From Tissierellales bacterium (GTDB lineage: Bacteria > Bacillota > Clostridia > Tissierellales > Sedimentibacteraceae), in NCBI GenBank assembly GCA_018433765.1, contig JAHDQO010000012.1:1-64000 (forward strand): 64,000 nt of DNA. Reading direction: 5' to 3'. Positions 35,951-45,266 of the stretch are shown piece after piece (position 1 is the stretch's first letter; each line of letters starts with the position of its first letter). A program made the translations under genes and the position numbers. A model generated the notes under the pieces. That model was not told where the DNA came from, searched no databases, and saw only the letters and a list, made by a program, of their open reading frames with translations.

Positions 35951-36104
35951 ATCGACAATTTAATAAAGTAATAATCCTAAATCCAAAAAAATGTGACAAA
36001 ATAACAGGACTGTTTGTCCTAATTTGTTGAAAATAACCCATTGTAATGCTTTGGGGAAAAATAGTAAAATTAAATAAGTTTATTTAATTTTTAGGGGGGA
36101 TACG

Positions 36105-37253
36105 ATGATAAAAAAATTATTTATTGTTTTACTAGTGTTTATACTAATAATAGGGTCGACAGGCTGTAGTAAAGAAACATCAGTTGGCGATGACAACTGG
36201 AAAGTAGGAGTTATAACAGGAACTGTTTCACAGAATGAAGAAGAGTATAGAGCAGCAGAAAATGTGTTAGCTAAATACGGTGAGGAACATGTTGTAATGC
36301 AAACTTATCCCGATAAGTTTACAGAAGAGCAGGAAACAGTAATTGCTAACATAGCAGGTGTTGCTGCTGATCCTGAAGTTAAGGCACTTGTAATATGCCA
36401 AGGAGTACCGGGAACATCAGCTGCACTTGATAAAGTAAAAGAATTAAGAGATGATTTGCTGATAATAGTTGGTACTTCAGGAGAAGATCCAAATATGATT
36501 GCTGAAAGAGCAGATATTTGTTTCCAAATGGATGAGTTAGGAATGGGATATGCGGTTATTGATCAGGCTAAAAAGCAAGGTGCAGAAGTATTTGTGCATT
36601 ATTCATTTCCTAGACACATGTCTTATGCACTTTTAGCTGCAAGAAGAGATTTGTTTATAGAAAGATGTGAGCAAGTAGGACTTGAGTTTGTTGATGCTAC
36701 AGCACCAGATCCAATAGGTGATGCAGGACAATCAGGAGCACAGCAGTTTATTTTAGAAGATGTTCCTAAAAAAGTCAAAGAATATGGAAAAGATACAGCA
36801 TTTTTCTCTACAAACTGTGCAATGCAGCCGCCATTGATTAAATCTGTGTTTGAAGAAAAAGCAATTTATCCACAGCCATGCTGTCCATCGCCGTTCCACG
36901 GATTCCCAGCAGCTTTGGAGGTAGACATGGAAGGTCATAAAGGTGATGTATTATACGTAATTGAAGAAGTAAGAAATATATGTGCAGAAAATGATATGAC
37001 AGGCAGAATGTCAACTTGGCCGGTACCTGCAAATATGATGTATATAGAGGCAGGCGTTGAGTATGCTATTAAGTGGATGAATGGTAACACAAACGGTAAA
37101 ATAGATATAGATGTTATAAAAGAATGTTTTAAAGAATATGCAGAAAGTGTTTCACAGGGAAAAGAAATTGAAATAAAAGTAACTAATTTAGAAGAAAACG
37201 GTAAAGAATTTGATAATTATTTCATGGTTCTTGAAGACTTCATTGATTTTTAA
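36105..37253 (+). CDS. DUF3798 substrate-binding lipoprotein
   Basis: A 382-residue secreted lipoprotein with signal KKLFIVLLVFILIIGSTGC and a mature part of the DUF3798 family, a periplasmic-binding-like fold. Characteristic stretches are KVGVITGTVSQNEEEYRAAE, CQGVPGTSAALDKVKELRD, VHYSFPRHMSYALLAARRD and the cysteine-rich NCAMQPPLIK / YPQPCCPSPFHGFPAA. It is followed by one double ATPase and two permeases of the ribose/BMP class, so it should be their receptor. The ligand is unknown. ATG follows AGGGGGGATACG. A hairpin terminator separates it from the ATPase gene. Confidence 0.85.
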   Translation: MIKKLFIVLLVFILIIGSTGCSKETSVGDDNWKVGVITGTVSQNEEEYRAAENVLAKYGEEHVVMQTYPDKFTEEQETVIANIAGVAADPEVKALVICQGVPGTSAALDKVKELRDDLLIIVGTSGEDPNMIAERADICFQMDELGMGYAVIDQAKKQGAEVFVHYSFPRHMSYALLAARRDLFIERCEQVGLEFVDATAPDPIGDAGQSGAQQFILEDVPKKVKEYGKDTAFFSTNCAMQPPLIKSVFEEKAIYPQPCCPSPFHGFPAALEVDMEGHKGDVLYVIEEVRNICAENDMTGRMSTWPVPANMMYIEAGVEYAIKWMNGNTNGKIDIDVIKECFKEYAESVSQGKEIEIKVTNLEENGKEFDNYFMVLEDFIDF

Positions 37254-37272
37254 AGAAAAACTAAGTTTAAAA

Positions 37273-37308
37273 TAAGGTTGCCAAAATCTTTTGGTAACCT
37301 TATTTTTA
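37273..37308 (+). terminator. Terminator between DUF3798 gene and ABC genes
   Basis: TAAGGTT-G-CCAAAA pairs with TTTTGG-T-AACCTTA around a 2-base loop, followed by TTTTT. As in the first peptide cluster, it probably raises binding-protein levels over the membrane components. Confidence 0.8.
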
Positions 37309-37425
37309 GAAAAAAAAGATAATTAACCACGGAAGAACACGGAAAAACACTGAAAAAATTGACCATTAACTATCAACTATCAATTATCAACTATTAACTA
37401 TTAACTATAATAAAGGGGGGCGGAT
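37309..37425 (+). repeat. Low-complexity repeat module before the ABC ATPase
   Basis: TTAACCACGGAAGAACACGG and AAAAACACTGAAAAAATTGA (inverse of the modules at 5983 and 17124) run into iterated ATTAACTATCAACTATCAAT words. The gene starts directly after, behind AAAGGGGGGCGGAT. Confidence 0.55.
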
Positions 37426-39030
37426 ATGAATAATGGGTATGTACTTCAAATGAAAGATATATCAAAAGAATATTATGGAAATAAAGTTCTTAAAGGTGTT
37501 AATTTGAATGTAAAAGCAGGAGAAATTCACTGTTTAGTAGGAGAAAATGGTGCGGGAAAATCTACACTTATGAATATATTGTTTGGAATGGATGTAATAC
37601 ATTCAACAGGCGGATATGAAGGAGAAATTTTATTTAATGAGAAAATAACAGAAATTAAATCTCCTAAAAAAGCTATGGAACTTGGGATTGGAATGGTACA
37701 TCAGGAATTCATGCTAATTCCTGAATTTACGATTACAGAAAATATTAAACTTAATAGAGAAATAACTAAAGATAATGTGATAAGTAAAATTCTTGGAGAT
37801 AGATTAAGAACAATAGATTCTAAAAGGATGAATGATGATGCAAGAAGTGCATTAGATAGACTTGACATGAATATAGATGAATGGGTAAGGATTGTAGGAC
37901 TGCCTGTTGGACATATGCAGTTTGTTGAAATAGCGAGAGAAATAGATAAGACAAAAGTTAAATTAATGGTATTTGATGAGCCTACAGCAGTATTAACTGA
38001 AAGTGAAGCTGATAATCTACTAAAATCTATGAAAAAACTAGCTTCATCAGGTATAGCAATACTATTTATAACACATAGATTAGATGAAGTAATATCTATA
38101 TCTGATAATGTTACAATACTAAGAGATGGTGAATTAGTAAAGACATTGGTAACATCAGAGTCAAGTGTAGGCGAGATTGCGGAACTTATGGTTGGAAGAA
38201 AAGTTGACATTTTAAATAAGGAAGAAAAAAATAAAAAACAAGTTAAAAGAGAAGTGATACTTGAATTAAAAGATTTTAGTGTACATATGCCAGGAGAGGA
38301 AGTTAAAAATATAAATTTAAAAATAGAAAATGGTGAAATATTTGGTATTGGTGGACTCGCTGGACAGGGAAAAGTAGGTATTGCTAATGGTATAATGGGT
38401 CTTTATCCATCTAATGGAGAACTATATTTAAAAGGAAATAAATTAAAATTAAACGATACAAATAATTCACTTGAAAATGGTCTAGCTTTTGTTTCAGAAG
38501 ATAGAAGAGAGGTTGGATTGATACTTGATTCTTCAATTGAATTAAACATAATATTTACTGCATTAAATATTCAAAATAAATTTTTAAAAAAATATTTATT
38601 TTTTACTTTACAGAATTCAAAAAAAATAAAAAAGCATACAGATGAAATGATAAAAAAACTTGATATTAGATGCACAAGTTCAAAACAGAATGTTGGAAAA
38701 TTAAGTGGCGGGAATCAGCAGAAAGTATGTATAGCAAGAGCACTTACACAAGACCCTGATATTTTATTTGTTTCAGAACCAACGAGAGGTATAGATATAG
38801 GAGCAAAGAAACTTGTACTTGATTTGCTTGTAGAGTTAAATAAAGAACTAGGAATGACTATTGTAATGACATCTTCAGAGCTTACTGAGCTTAGAAAGAT
38901 ATCTGATAGAATAGCTATAATAAGTGAAGGGAAAGTTGCTGGGATTCTAAAACCGGGAGATAGCGATAAAAAGTTTGGCTTAATGATGTCAGGTACTAAA
39001 ATAAAAGAATTACAAGAGGAGGTAATATAA
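37426..39030 (+). CDS. Sugar-type ABC transporter ATP-binding protein (RbsA/BMP class)
   Basis: A 534-residue fused double ATPase. The N-terminal half has Walker A GENGAGKST (about 38-46), a degenerate signature LPVGHMQFVEIAR and VFDEPTAVLT. The C-terminal half has a poorly conserved Walker A GLAGQGKVGIAN but a good signature LSGGNQQKVCIAR and FVSEPTRGIDIGA. This asymmetry is usual for the class. It energises the two permeases downstream, whose first gene overlaps its stop by one base. Function with a DUF3798 receptor rather than a ribose-binding protein points to an unknown, non-sugar ligand. Confidence 0.9.
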   Translation: MNNGYVLQMKDISKEYYGNKVLKGVNLNVKAGEIHCLVGENGAGKSTLMNILFGMDVIHSTGGYEGEILFNEKITEIKSPKKAMELGIGMVHQEFMLIPEFTITENIKLNREITKDNVISKILGDRLRTIDSKRMNDDARSALDRLDMNIDEWVRIVGLPVGHMQFVEIAREIDKTKVKLMVFDEPTAVLTESEADNLLKSMKKLASSGIAILFITHRLDEVISISDNVTILRDGELVKTLVTSESSVGEIAELMVGRKVDILNKEEKNKKQVKREVILELKDFSVHMPGEEVKNINLKIENGEIFGIGGLAGQGKVGIANGIMGLYPSNGELYLKGNKLKLNDTNNSLENGLAFVSEDRREVGLILDSSIELNIIFTALNIQNKFLKKYLFFTLQNSKKIKKHTDEMIKKLDIRCTSSKQNVGKLSGGNQQKVCIARALTQDPDILFVSEPTRGIDIGAKKLVLDLLVELNKELGMTIVMTSSELTELRKISDRIAIISEGKVAGILKPGDSDKKFGLMMSGTKIKELQEEVI

Positions 39031-40064
39031 TGACCTCAAAATTAATAGTCAATAAAATAGGATTACCAAGATTCATTATATCAACTTTATTTGTCTTTGT
39101 TTTGATACTTGCAGTGGTTTTAAAAGTTCCTATGGATATGTTATTAAGCGACGTTATTAAAAGATTTGGAATGTACGGTATTTTAGTACTTGCAATGGTT
39201 CCTTCTATACAATCAGGAACAGGACCGAATTTTGCACTTCCTATAGGTATCGTATGCGGTCTTTTAGGAGCGACAATGAGTATAGAATTTGGTCACGTTG
39301 GATTTTCAGCATTTATTATTGCTGTGCTTTTTTCAATACCTATAGCAGTAATAACAGGATATTTTTATGGAAAACTTTTAAATGCTGTAAAAGGTTCAGA
39401 AATGGCTATTGCAACTTATACAGGTTTTTCTGTAGTGCAGTTGATGTCAATAGGATGGATTATGCTTCCATTTAAAAGTGGACAAATGATTTGGCCGATA
39501 GGTAAGGGTTTAAGGACAACATTCACTTTGGAAAAAACATTTGGGCATGTTTTAGATAACTTTCTTCATTTTAATATTTTAGGAGTTACTATTCCTACAG
39601 GATTATTGCTTTTTTTCTTAGGTGCATGCTATTTTGTATACCTTTTTACTAAGAGTAAAACAGGTACTGCTATTCTTGCAGGAGGTATGAATCCTAATTA
39701 TGCAAGAGCATCAGGAGTCAATATTGATAAAGGCAGAATGATTGCAAATATACTATCAACAGTCCTTGGAGCAGTAGGAATAATAGTATATTCATCAAGT
39801 TACGGATTTGTACAATTATACACAGCACCATTAATGATGGCATTTCCAGCAGTAGCTGCAGTCTTAATAGGTGGTGCTACAGCAAAAAGAGCTAAAATAT
39901 CTCATGTAATAATAGGGGTACTGCTATTTCAAGGTTTACTTACAAGTGCAATGCCTGTAACAAATAAAATTTTTCCGGTAGGCAATATATCTGAAATTAT
40001 AAGAACAGTTGTTCAAAACGGTATCATTCTCTACGCATTAACAAAAGTAGAGGGAGGTAAATAA
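39030..40064 (+). CDS. Ribose/BMP-class ABC permease, first subunit
   Basis: A 344-residue membrane protein with eight or more spans of the BPD_transp_2 family. GLLGATMSIEFGHVG-like segments, the loop AGGMNPNYARASGVNIDKGRM (coupling region, about residues 215-235) and AVLIGGATAKRAKISHVIIG identify the family. It overlaps the ATPase gene by one base (TAATG), showing translational coupling, and is followed by a second permease two bases later. Confidence 0.88.
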   Translation: MTSKLIVNKIGLPRFIISTLFVFVLILAVVLKVPMDMLLSDVIKRFGMYGILVLAMVPSIQSGTGPNFALPIGIVCGLLGATMSIEFGHVGFSAFIIAVLFSIPIAVITGYFYGKLLNAVKGSEMAIATYTGFSVVQLMSIGWIMLPFKSGQMIWPIGKGLRTTFTLEKTFGHVLDNFLHFNILGVTIPTGLLLFFLGACYFVYLFTKSKTGTAILAGGMNPNYARASGVNIDKGRMIANILSTVLGAVGIIVYSSSYGFVQLYTAPLMMAFPAVAAVLIGGATAKRAKISHVIIGVLLFQGLLTSAMPVTNKIFPVGNISEIIRTVVQNGIILYALTKVEGGK

Positions 40065-40065
40065 T

Positions 40066-41349
40066 ATGGCTGAAGTTAAAGAGATTAATAAAAAAAATAG
40101 TCAATTAAAGAGTTTTTTTATAAAAAACATTGTAACAATTATATTTATAGTAATAACGATAATTGGAATATTGCTGTCAGAACTTAGCTTTACATTTATA
40201 GTCAATGAATTAATAAACAGAATATCAAGAAATTCATTCCTTGTTCTATCGCTTATTATACCTATATTAGCTGGTATAGGATTGAATTTTGGTATAGTAG
40301 TAGGTGCTATGGCAGGGCAGACAGCTATTATTATGGTTACATATTGGGGTATTACTGGACTAAAAGGTTTTATTTTAAGTCTCATATTTGCATTTCCTTT
40401 TGCAGTATTATTCGGATATCTTACTGGAAAGCTTTTTAACAAAACAAAAGGTCAGGAAATGATAGCTGGACTTATAGTAGGATTTTTTGCTAATGGTATA
40501 TATCAATTTGTTTTTCTTTATCTTGTAGGAACTATTATACCAATGAAAAATACCGTTATGATTAAGCCAGATGGAGTAGGATTAAGAAATACTATTTCAT
40601 TATGTGGTGGAGATTATCCTGATGGAATTAAATATGCTTTAGATGGGATATTTAGACTTAACTTATTTTATTTTATGATAATAGGTTCATCACTAGTCAT
40701 GATATATGCTGTATATAAAATATTAAAAAACAGAAACAAAAAATATATACCTGTAAAAAGTAGTGGAACCTATATCACATATATAATTATAGCTTTAGTC
40801 TTTATAGCAGTTAGTATAGGTGTTTTAGTTTCAGGTTCATCTTTAGCAATGTTGAAAGTTCCAGTTATAACATTAGCAGTGATTGCAGTTTTATGTTTAT
40901 TTAACGTACTAATCATGAAAACAAAGATAGGTCAAGATTTTAGAACGGTTGGATTAAGCCAAAGTATAGCAAAAGTTTCAGGAATTAATGTAGACAGAAC
41001 AAGATTAATTGCTACAATTATTTCTACAGTACTTGCTGCATGGGGACAAATTATATTCCTTCAAAATATAGGAACAATGAATACCTATGGTAATCATATG
41101 CAAGTAGGTATGTTTGCAATAGCTGCAATATTAATAGGAGGTGCATCTGTTACAAAAGCCAATGTACGTCATGCGTTAATAGGAACAGCACTATTCCACT
41201 CTGTTTTTATAGTATCTCCAACAGCAGGAAAAACATTATTTGGAGATGCACAAATTGGAGAGTTCTTTAGAGCTTTTGTTGTATACGGCGTAATTGGTAT
41301 ATCTTTAGGACTACATGCTTGGAAAAAAAGAGCTGTGAGCAGACTTTAA
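40066..41349 (+). CDS. Ribose/BMP-class ABC permease, second subunit
   Basis: A 427-residue permease of the same family, longer because of an insert around residues 165-260 that contains a charged loop (ILKNRNKKYIPVKSSGTYI). The coupling loop VGLSQSIAKVSGINVDRTRL and AAILIGGASVTKANVRHALIG are conserved. It presumably pairs with the upstream subunit as a heterodimer. ATG follows GAGGGAGGTAAATA. A terminator hairpin follows at 41363. Confidence 0.88.
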   Translation: MAEVKEINKKNSQLKSFFIKNIVTIIFIVITIIGILLSELSFTFIVNELINRISRNSFLVLSLIIPILAGIGLNFGIVVGAMAGQTAIIMVTYWGITGLKGFILSLIFAFPFAVLFGYLTGKLFNKTKGQEMIAGLIVGFFANGIYQFVFLYLVGTIIPMKNTVMIKPDGVGLRNTISLCGGDYPDGIKYALDGIFRLNLFYFMIIGSSLVMIYAVYKILKNRNKKYIPVKSSGTYITYIIIALVFIAVSIGVLVSGSSLAMLKVPVITLAVIAVLCLFNVLIMKTKIGQDFRTVGLSQSIAKVSGINVDRTRLIATIISTVLAAWGQIIFLQNIGTMNTYGNHMQVGMFAIAAILIGGASVTKANVRHALIGTALFHSVFIVSPTAGKTLFGDAQIGEFFRAFVVYGVIGISLGLHAWKKRAVSRL

Positions 41350-41362
41350 GTTTATATAAATA

Positions 41363-41402
41363 GAAAAAGATGATATTATATTGATATCATCTTTTTCTTT
41401 TT
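41363..41402 (+). terminator. Terminator of the DUF3798 ABC operon
   Basis: GAAAAAGATGATAT (41363-41376) pairs with ATATCATCTTTTTC (41384-41397) and TTTTT follows. Confidence 0.9.
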
Positions 41403-41762
41403 GAACGAGAGACTTTATAAAGATAAAAGTTAAAAGATAAAAGTGAAAAGTTAAAGAGGTTTTACTGACGTAAAACAATTTGAACGAAAGATGAGGAATG
41501 AGAAACGAGGAACATGGTAGCTTTACTAATGTAAAACAGATTTAATTAGTAATGGAAAGTGGCTATATAGTAAAAGCTGGTGAAGTTTGAAACAAGACTA
41601 AGGCTGCGTCATCCTGAGCGTAACGCAGTGGAGTCGAAGGATCTTGTATAAAATTAGCAGTTAAGCTGAATACAGAAACTAGAATTAGTTTCAACAATGT
41701 TACTCGTTATTATTTACTCGTTTCTCGTTCAAAAATAGTGCGAAGCGCACAAGGAGATTAGC
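41403..41762 (+). repeat. Repeat-filled spacer before the GIY-YIG gene
   Basis: Two hairpin units, 41459-41476 (GTTTTACTGACGTAAAAC) and 41520-41537 (GCTTTACTAATGTAAAAC), are 61 bp apart with an AACGAAAGATGAGGAATGAG spacer. At 41608-41647 is the GTCATCCTGAGCG...GTCGAAGGATC element, then TTAGTTTCAACAATGTTACT (also at 5912) and a GTGCGAAGCGCAC dyad just before the gene. No other gene is visible. Confidence 0.65.
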
Positions 41763-41999
41763 ATGCCGTATGTATATATTGTAGAATGTAAAGATAAAAC
41801 ACTTTATACTGGGTGGACAACAGATATAGAGAGAAGATTGAAAGAACATAATAAAGGTATAGGATCAAAATATACTCGTTCAAGATGTCCTGTAACGTTA
41901 AAATATCTTGAAAAATTTGAAACTAATAGAGAAGCTATGAAACGAGAATGTGAAATAAAAAAATTATGTAGAAAAGATAAGTTAAAGTTATTTAAGTAA
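41763..41999 (+). CDS. GIY-YIG domain protein, UPF0213 type
   Basis: A 78-residue single GIY-YIG nuclease domain. MPYVYIVECKDKTLYTGWTTDIERR carries the two strands of the motif (YVYIV...YTGWT), with the catalytic arginine in DIERRLKEHN and the conserved KYTRSRCPV. The UPF0213 family is probably a structure-specific DNA nuclease, but its biological role is unproven. ATG follows AAGGAGATTAGC; the gene stands alone between repeat DNA and a strong terminator. Confidence 0.88.
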   Translation: MPYVYIVECKDKTLYTGWTTDIERRLKEHNKGIGSKYTRSRCPVTLKYLEKFETNREAMKRECEIKKLCRKDKLKLFK

Positions 42000-42001
42000 A
42001 A

Positions 42002-42046
42002 GAAAGCATTTTATCATAAACTAAGATAAAATGTTTTCTTTTTTTA
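42002..42046 (+). terminator. Terminator after the GIY-YIG gene
   Basis: GAAAGCATTTTATC (42002-42015) pairs with GATAAAATGTTTTC (42025-42038), followed by eight T residues. Confidence 0.9.
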
Positions 42047-42233
42047 TTTCTCAAAATGTGAAACATTCGCATATTGAGAATAAAAGAGGGATAGCTAATT
42101 ATAAGTTTAACTAATTTAATAAATTGAACTGTTTTTTTAATTTTAGGAAAACGTTAAATTATTAACATTTGTCATTATGAGAAATACTAATAATAAAGAT
42201 CGCTGTAAGTACTGAAAAATACTAAGCTTGTTT

Positions 42234-42249
42234 TGGCATATGTTTTGCA
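42234..42249 (+). promoter_or_regulatory. Sigma-54 promoter upstream of the YfcC/opine genes
   Basis: TGGCATATGTTTTGCA matches the -24/-12 consensus TGGCAYNNNNNTTGCA exactly, with GG and GC ten bases apart. It lies 98 bp before the YfcC start. The rest of the 42047-42346 gap is AT-rich and contains a CGCGCGCG run at 42301-42308 just upstream of the gene. Confidence 0.8.
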
Positions 42250-42346
42250 ATTATTTTATTTTGTATTGATTTCATAAATATAGACATGTTTTGTTAATTA
42301 CGCGCGCGTGTGATTTATATATAAAAATAAAAAAAGAGGTGAATTG

Positions 42347-43735
42347 ATGGATAATAAGTTAAGTAATAAAAAAAGTTTTAAAATGCCAGGAACAGCAGCA
42401 TTATTAATGTTTATGATTTTGCTAGCGGCAGTACTAACTTATATAATTCCTGCTGGAGAATATCAAAGAGCATTTGATGAAGCAACTAATAGAACTCTTG
42501 TTGTTGCGGATACTTTTACTAGAATTGCTCAAACACCAGTTGGTATAGGACAAATACTATCGTCAGCATATAGGGGACTTGTAAATGCAGCAGAAATTAT
42601 TGCATTTGTATTTATAGTAGGTGGAGCATTTGGAATAATATCAAGAAGTGGTGCAATTAATGCAGGTCTTGAAAAATTAATAAGGAAGTTTTCTGGACGT
42701 GAATCTATCCTTATAGCCATAATTATGACTGCTTTTGCAATATGTGGAGCAACATTTGGTATGGCTGAAGAATCATTACCTTTTGTTACAATATTAGTTA
42801 CAGCAGCGATAGCACTTGGTTTTGATGAAGTAGTAGGGGTAGCTATGGTCGTAATAGGAATTTACTGTGGATATTCAGCAGGACCTTTAAATCCTTTTAA
42901 TACAGGTATTGCACAGGGAATAGCTGAACTGCCTTTGTTTTCTGGTCTTGGATTAAGGGTTGTCCTTATGGCAGGTGCATTAGTAATTGCGATACATCAT
43001 ACCGTTAGATATGGCAAAAAAATAAAAAGAAATAGAATATTTTCAAATCAAAAACTTGAAAAAACAGACGAAATGTATGAATTGACCTCAACAAGAAAAG
43101 TAATTCTTTGTATACTTTTAATAACTATTGTAATTTTAATATTTGGTGTCTTAAAATATGGGTGGTATTTTACAGAAATTTCAGCGTTGTTTATGCTTAT
43201 GGGAATAATAGTAGGAATGATTAATTATAAAGGTAATTTTAATACATTTACATCTGAATTTTTAAAAGGCGCAGGTGAAATGACAACAGCGGCAATATTT
43301 ATAGGACTTTCAAGAGCAATACTTGTTGTACTTCAGGATGGTAACATAATGGATACTATAGTGTATGGAATATCTATACCACTAAAAAGTCTTAACAGTA
43401 TATTTGCTGCTTGGGGAATGTACTTTACGCAGGGAATTATAAACTTTGCAATACCATCTTCTACAGGTCAGGCTGTTGTAGTAATGCCAATAATGTCTTC
43501 AATAAGTGATGTTATTGGAACAACTAGACAAGTAGCAGTACTTGCATATCAAGCTGGTGATGGCTTTTGGAATATGATTACACCAACACATCCAGTAGTA
43601 ATGGCATCATTAGGTTTAGCAGGAATATCATTTAATAAGTGGTTTAAATTTGCTGGAGCATTAGTTTTAAAATGGACAATTTGGATTCTTGTAGTGCTTG
43701 CTATTGCTGTTTCAATAGGCTGGGGACCATTTTAA
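42347..43735 (+). CDS. YfcC-family transporter
   Basis: A 462-residue membrane protein with about 12 spans, related to YfcC/DcuC-type and arginine-ornithine-like carriers. MPGTAALLMFMILLAAVLTYIIPAGEY (read from residue 12) is the family N-terminus, and IIPSSTGQAVVVMPIM-like FAIPSSTGQAVVVMPIMSS near residue 370 and GDGFWNMITPTHPV are family motifs. It probably imports an amino acid, peptide or opine. ATG 42347 follows AGAGGTGAATTG; a TTG one codon earlier is possible. It is the first gene behind the sigma-54 promoter. Confidence 0.85.
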   Translation: MDNKLSNKKSFKMPGTAALLMFMILLAAVLTYIIPAGEYQRAFDEATNRTLVVADTFTRIAQTPVGIGQILSSAYRGLVNAAEIIAFVFIVGGAFGIISRSGAINAGLEKLIRKFSGRESILIAIIMTAFAICGATFGMAEESLPFVTILVTAAIALGFDEVVGVAMVVIGIYCGYSAGPLNPFNTGIAQGIAELPLFSGLGLRVVLMAGALVIAIHHTVRYGKKIKRNRIFSNQKLEKTDEMYELTSTRKVILCILLITIVILIFGVLKYGWYFTEISALFMLMGIIVGMINYKGNFNTFTSEFLKGAGEMTTAAIFIGLSRAILVVLQDGNIMDTIVYGISIPLKSLNSIFAAWGMYFTQGIINFAIPSSTGQAVVVMPIMSSISDVIGTTRQVAVLAYQAGDGFWNMITPTHPVVMASLGLAGISFNKWFKFAGALVLKWTIWILVVLAIAVSIGWGPF

Positions 43736-43805
43736 TATAAGTATATATCATGTCACTATATTATGAAATCAATACAAAATACATTTATAATATGAGGTGA
43801 ATGAT

Positions 43806-44909
43806 ATGCAAAGTAAAACAAAGTGGGCAGTTATAGGTGCTGGAAATGGTGGACATGCAGTAGCAGGTTATCTAGGGTATTTAGGATATGAAGTAAACAT
43901 ATACGATTCATTTGATAAAACCATCAATATAATTAAAAAGCAAGGCGGAATAGAAATTGATGGAATTGTAAAGGGATTTGGTAAAATAAAAGTTGCTTCA
44001 ACGAGCATAGAAGAAGTAATAAAAGATGTTGACTTTATAATGGTTATTAATCCTTCTATATATCATAGAAGCATTGCAGAAAAATGTGCAAAATATATTA
44101 AAGAAAATCAAATAGTATTTCTTCATCCAGGAGCAACATTTGGTGCATTTGCTTTTAAAAAAGCATTAGTGGATTTTGGATGTAAAGAAAATATTACTAT
44201 AGCAGAAAGCAATACTTTAATATATGCATGCAGAAGTTTAAAACCAGGAAAAGTTGATATTTTAGGTAAAAAGGACAGATTGTTAGTTGCAGCTTTACCA
44301 GCTGTAAAAACTAAAGAAGTAGTTTCAATGTTAAAAGAAGTATATCCCGAAATTGAAGAAGCTGAAAATGTTCTTGTTACTAGTATTGACAGCACAAATC
44401 CTGTTGTTCACTGTGCACCAACAATTTTGAGTACATCATGGATTGAATCTGATAAAGACTGGTATTTTTATATTGATGGAATGTCAGAAACTATAGGAAA
44501 ATTTGTTGAAAAATTAGATGCTGAAAGAGTTGAGTTAGGAAAAAAATTAGGTTTAGTTGAAAATAAAACATTATTTACATGTGTAAAACAGTATGAATAT
44601 GAATACAACGTAAAAGAATCAACATTAAGCAATGCAGTTAGAAATACAGAAGCTTATGCGGATATAAAAGGCCCAAAAACTATTAATACTAGGTATTTAT
44701 ATGAGGACATACCAATGGGGCTTATTCCATTAGCGACTTTAGGAAAGCAATTAGGTATAAAAACAGATAGAATGGAACTAATCATAAAAATGGCTGAATA
44801 TCTTCTTGAAGAAGATTTCAATAAAGATGGACGAATCCCAAGCAATTTAGGACTTGAAGGCTTGGATGCTGAAGGAGTTATTGAATTTGCTACAACAGGT
44901 AAAAGATAA
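43806..44909 (+). CDS. NAD/NADP octopine/nopaline dehydrogenase-family enzyme
   Basis: A 367-residue opine-dehydrogenase-family oxidoreductase. WAVIGAGNGGHAVAGYLGYLG (residues 5-25, GxGNGG dinucleotide site) and a C-terminal octopine-DH domain with NPVVHCAPTILSTSW (substrate His near 205) and DIPMGLIPLATLGKQLG are visible. Family members split or form N-(carboxyalkyl) amino acids; with the adjacent carrier a catabolic role on an imported opine is likely but unproven. I start at ATG 43806 behind GAGGTGAATGAT rather than at GTG 43797. Confidence 0.85.
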   Translation: MQSKTKWAVIGAGNGGHAVAGYLGYLGYEVNIYDSFDKTINIIKKQGGIEIDGIVKGFGKIKVASTSIEEVIKDVDFIMVINPSIYHRSIAEKCAKYIKENQIVFLHPGATFGAFAFKKALVDFGCKENITIAESNTLIYACRSLKPGKVDILGKKDRLLVAALPAVKTKEVVSMLKEVYPEIEEAENVLVTSIDSTNPVVHCAPTILSTSWIESDKDWYFYIDGMSETIGKFVEKLDAERVELGKKLGLVENKTLFTCVKQYEYEYNVKESTLSNAVRNTEAYADIKGPKTINTRYLYEDIPMGLIPLATLGKQLGIKTDRMELIIKMAEYLLEEDFNKDGRIPSNLGLEGLDAEGVIEFATTGKR

Positions 44910-44952
44910 TATAAATAAAAAATTTAATTTAATATGAAATAATATATAATAC

Positions 44953-45010
44953 TACTTTACTTCTGATATATAGACAAGTTAAACTATAATAGCAGAAGTA
45001 AAGTATTTTA
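44953..45010 (+). terminator. Long-loop hairpin after the opine gene
   Basis: TACTTTACTTCTG (44953-44965) pairs perfectly with CAGAAGTAAAGTA (44993-45005), followed by TTTTAAAT. The 27-nt loop is unusually long for a simple terminator. Confidence 0.5.
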
Positions 45011-45047
45011 AATAAACTATTTACAATAAAATATAGATTTATAGCCA

Positions 45048-45240
45048 AAAGATACTGGAAATATAACATCTGATTTTGGTTTAGAAGATTATGATTTAGT
45101 TAATTCATGAAATGATTATTAATAATTCTATAAAGAATGCTAGAGCAGGGCATACTAAATATATTGATTTTAGAGGAGATCTAAACATACTTGTGATATT
45201 AGATGAAAAGATAATTGTTTTTATAGTTTTACTTATGTGA
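45048..45240 (+). pseudogene. Possible gene relic before the sigma-54 activator
   Basis: The gap 44910-45266 has no intact gene, but two adjacent frames look protein-like: KDTGNITSDFGLEDYDLVNS ends at TGA 45109, and MIINNSIKNARAGHTKYIDF followed by RGDLNILVILDEKIIVF runs from ATG 45113 to TGA 45240. One frameshift near 45108 would join them. I do not recognise the family, and it could be chance. Confidence 0.25.
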
Positions 45241-45266
45241 AATAATCTTAGAAAAGGAGTTCTGCT

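Noticed and set aside
45100-45120. Second selenocysteine TGA (after DLVNS at 45109)
   Set aside because: The frame ends three codons later at TAA, no good SECIS stem follows, and the NS-TGA resemblance to the real selenoprotein is best treated as chance.
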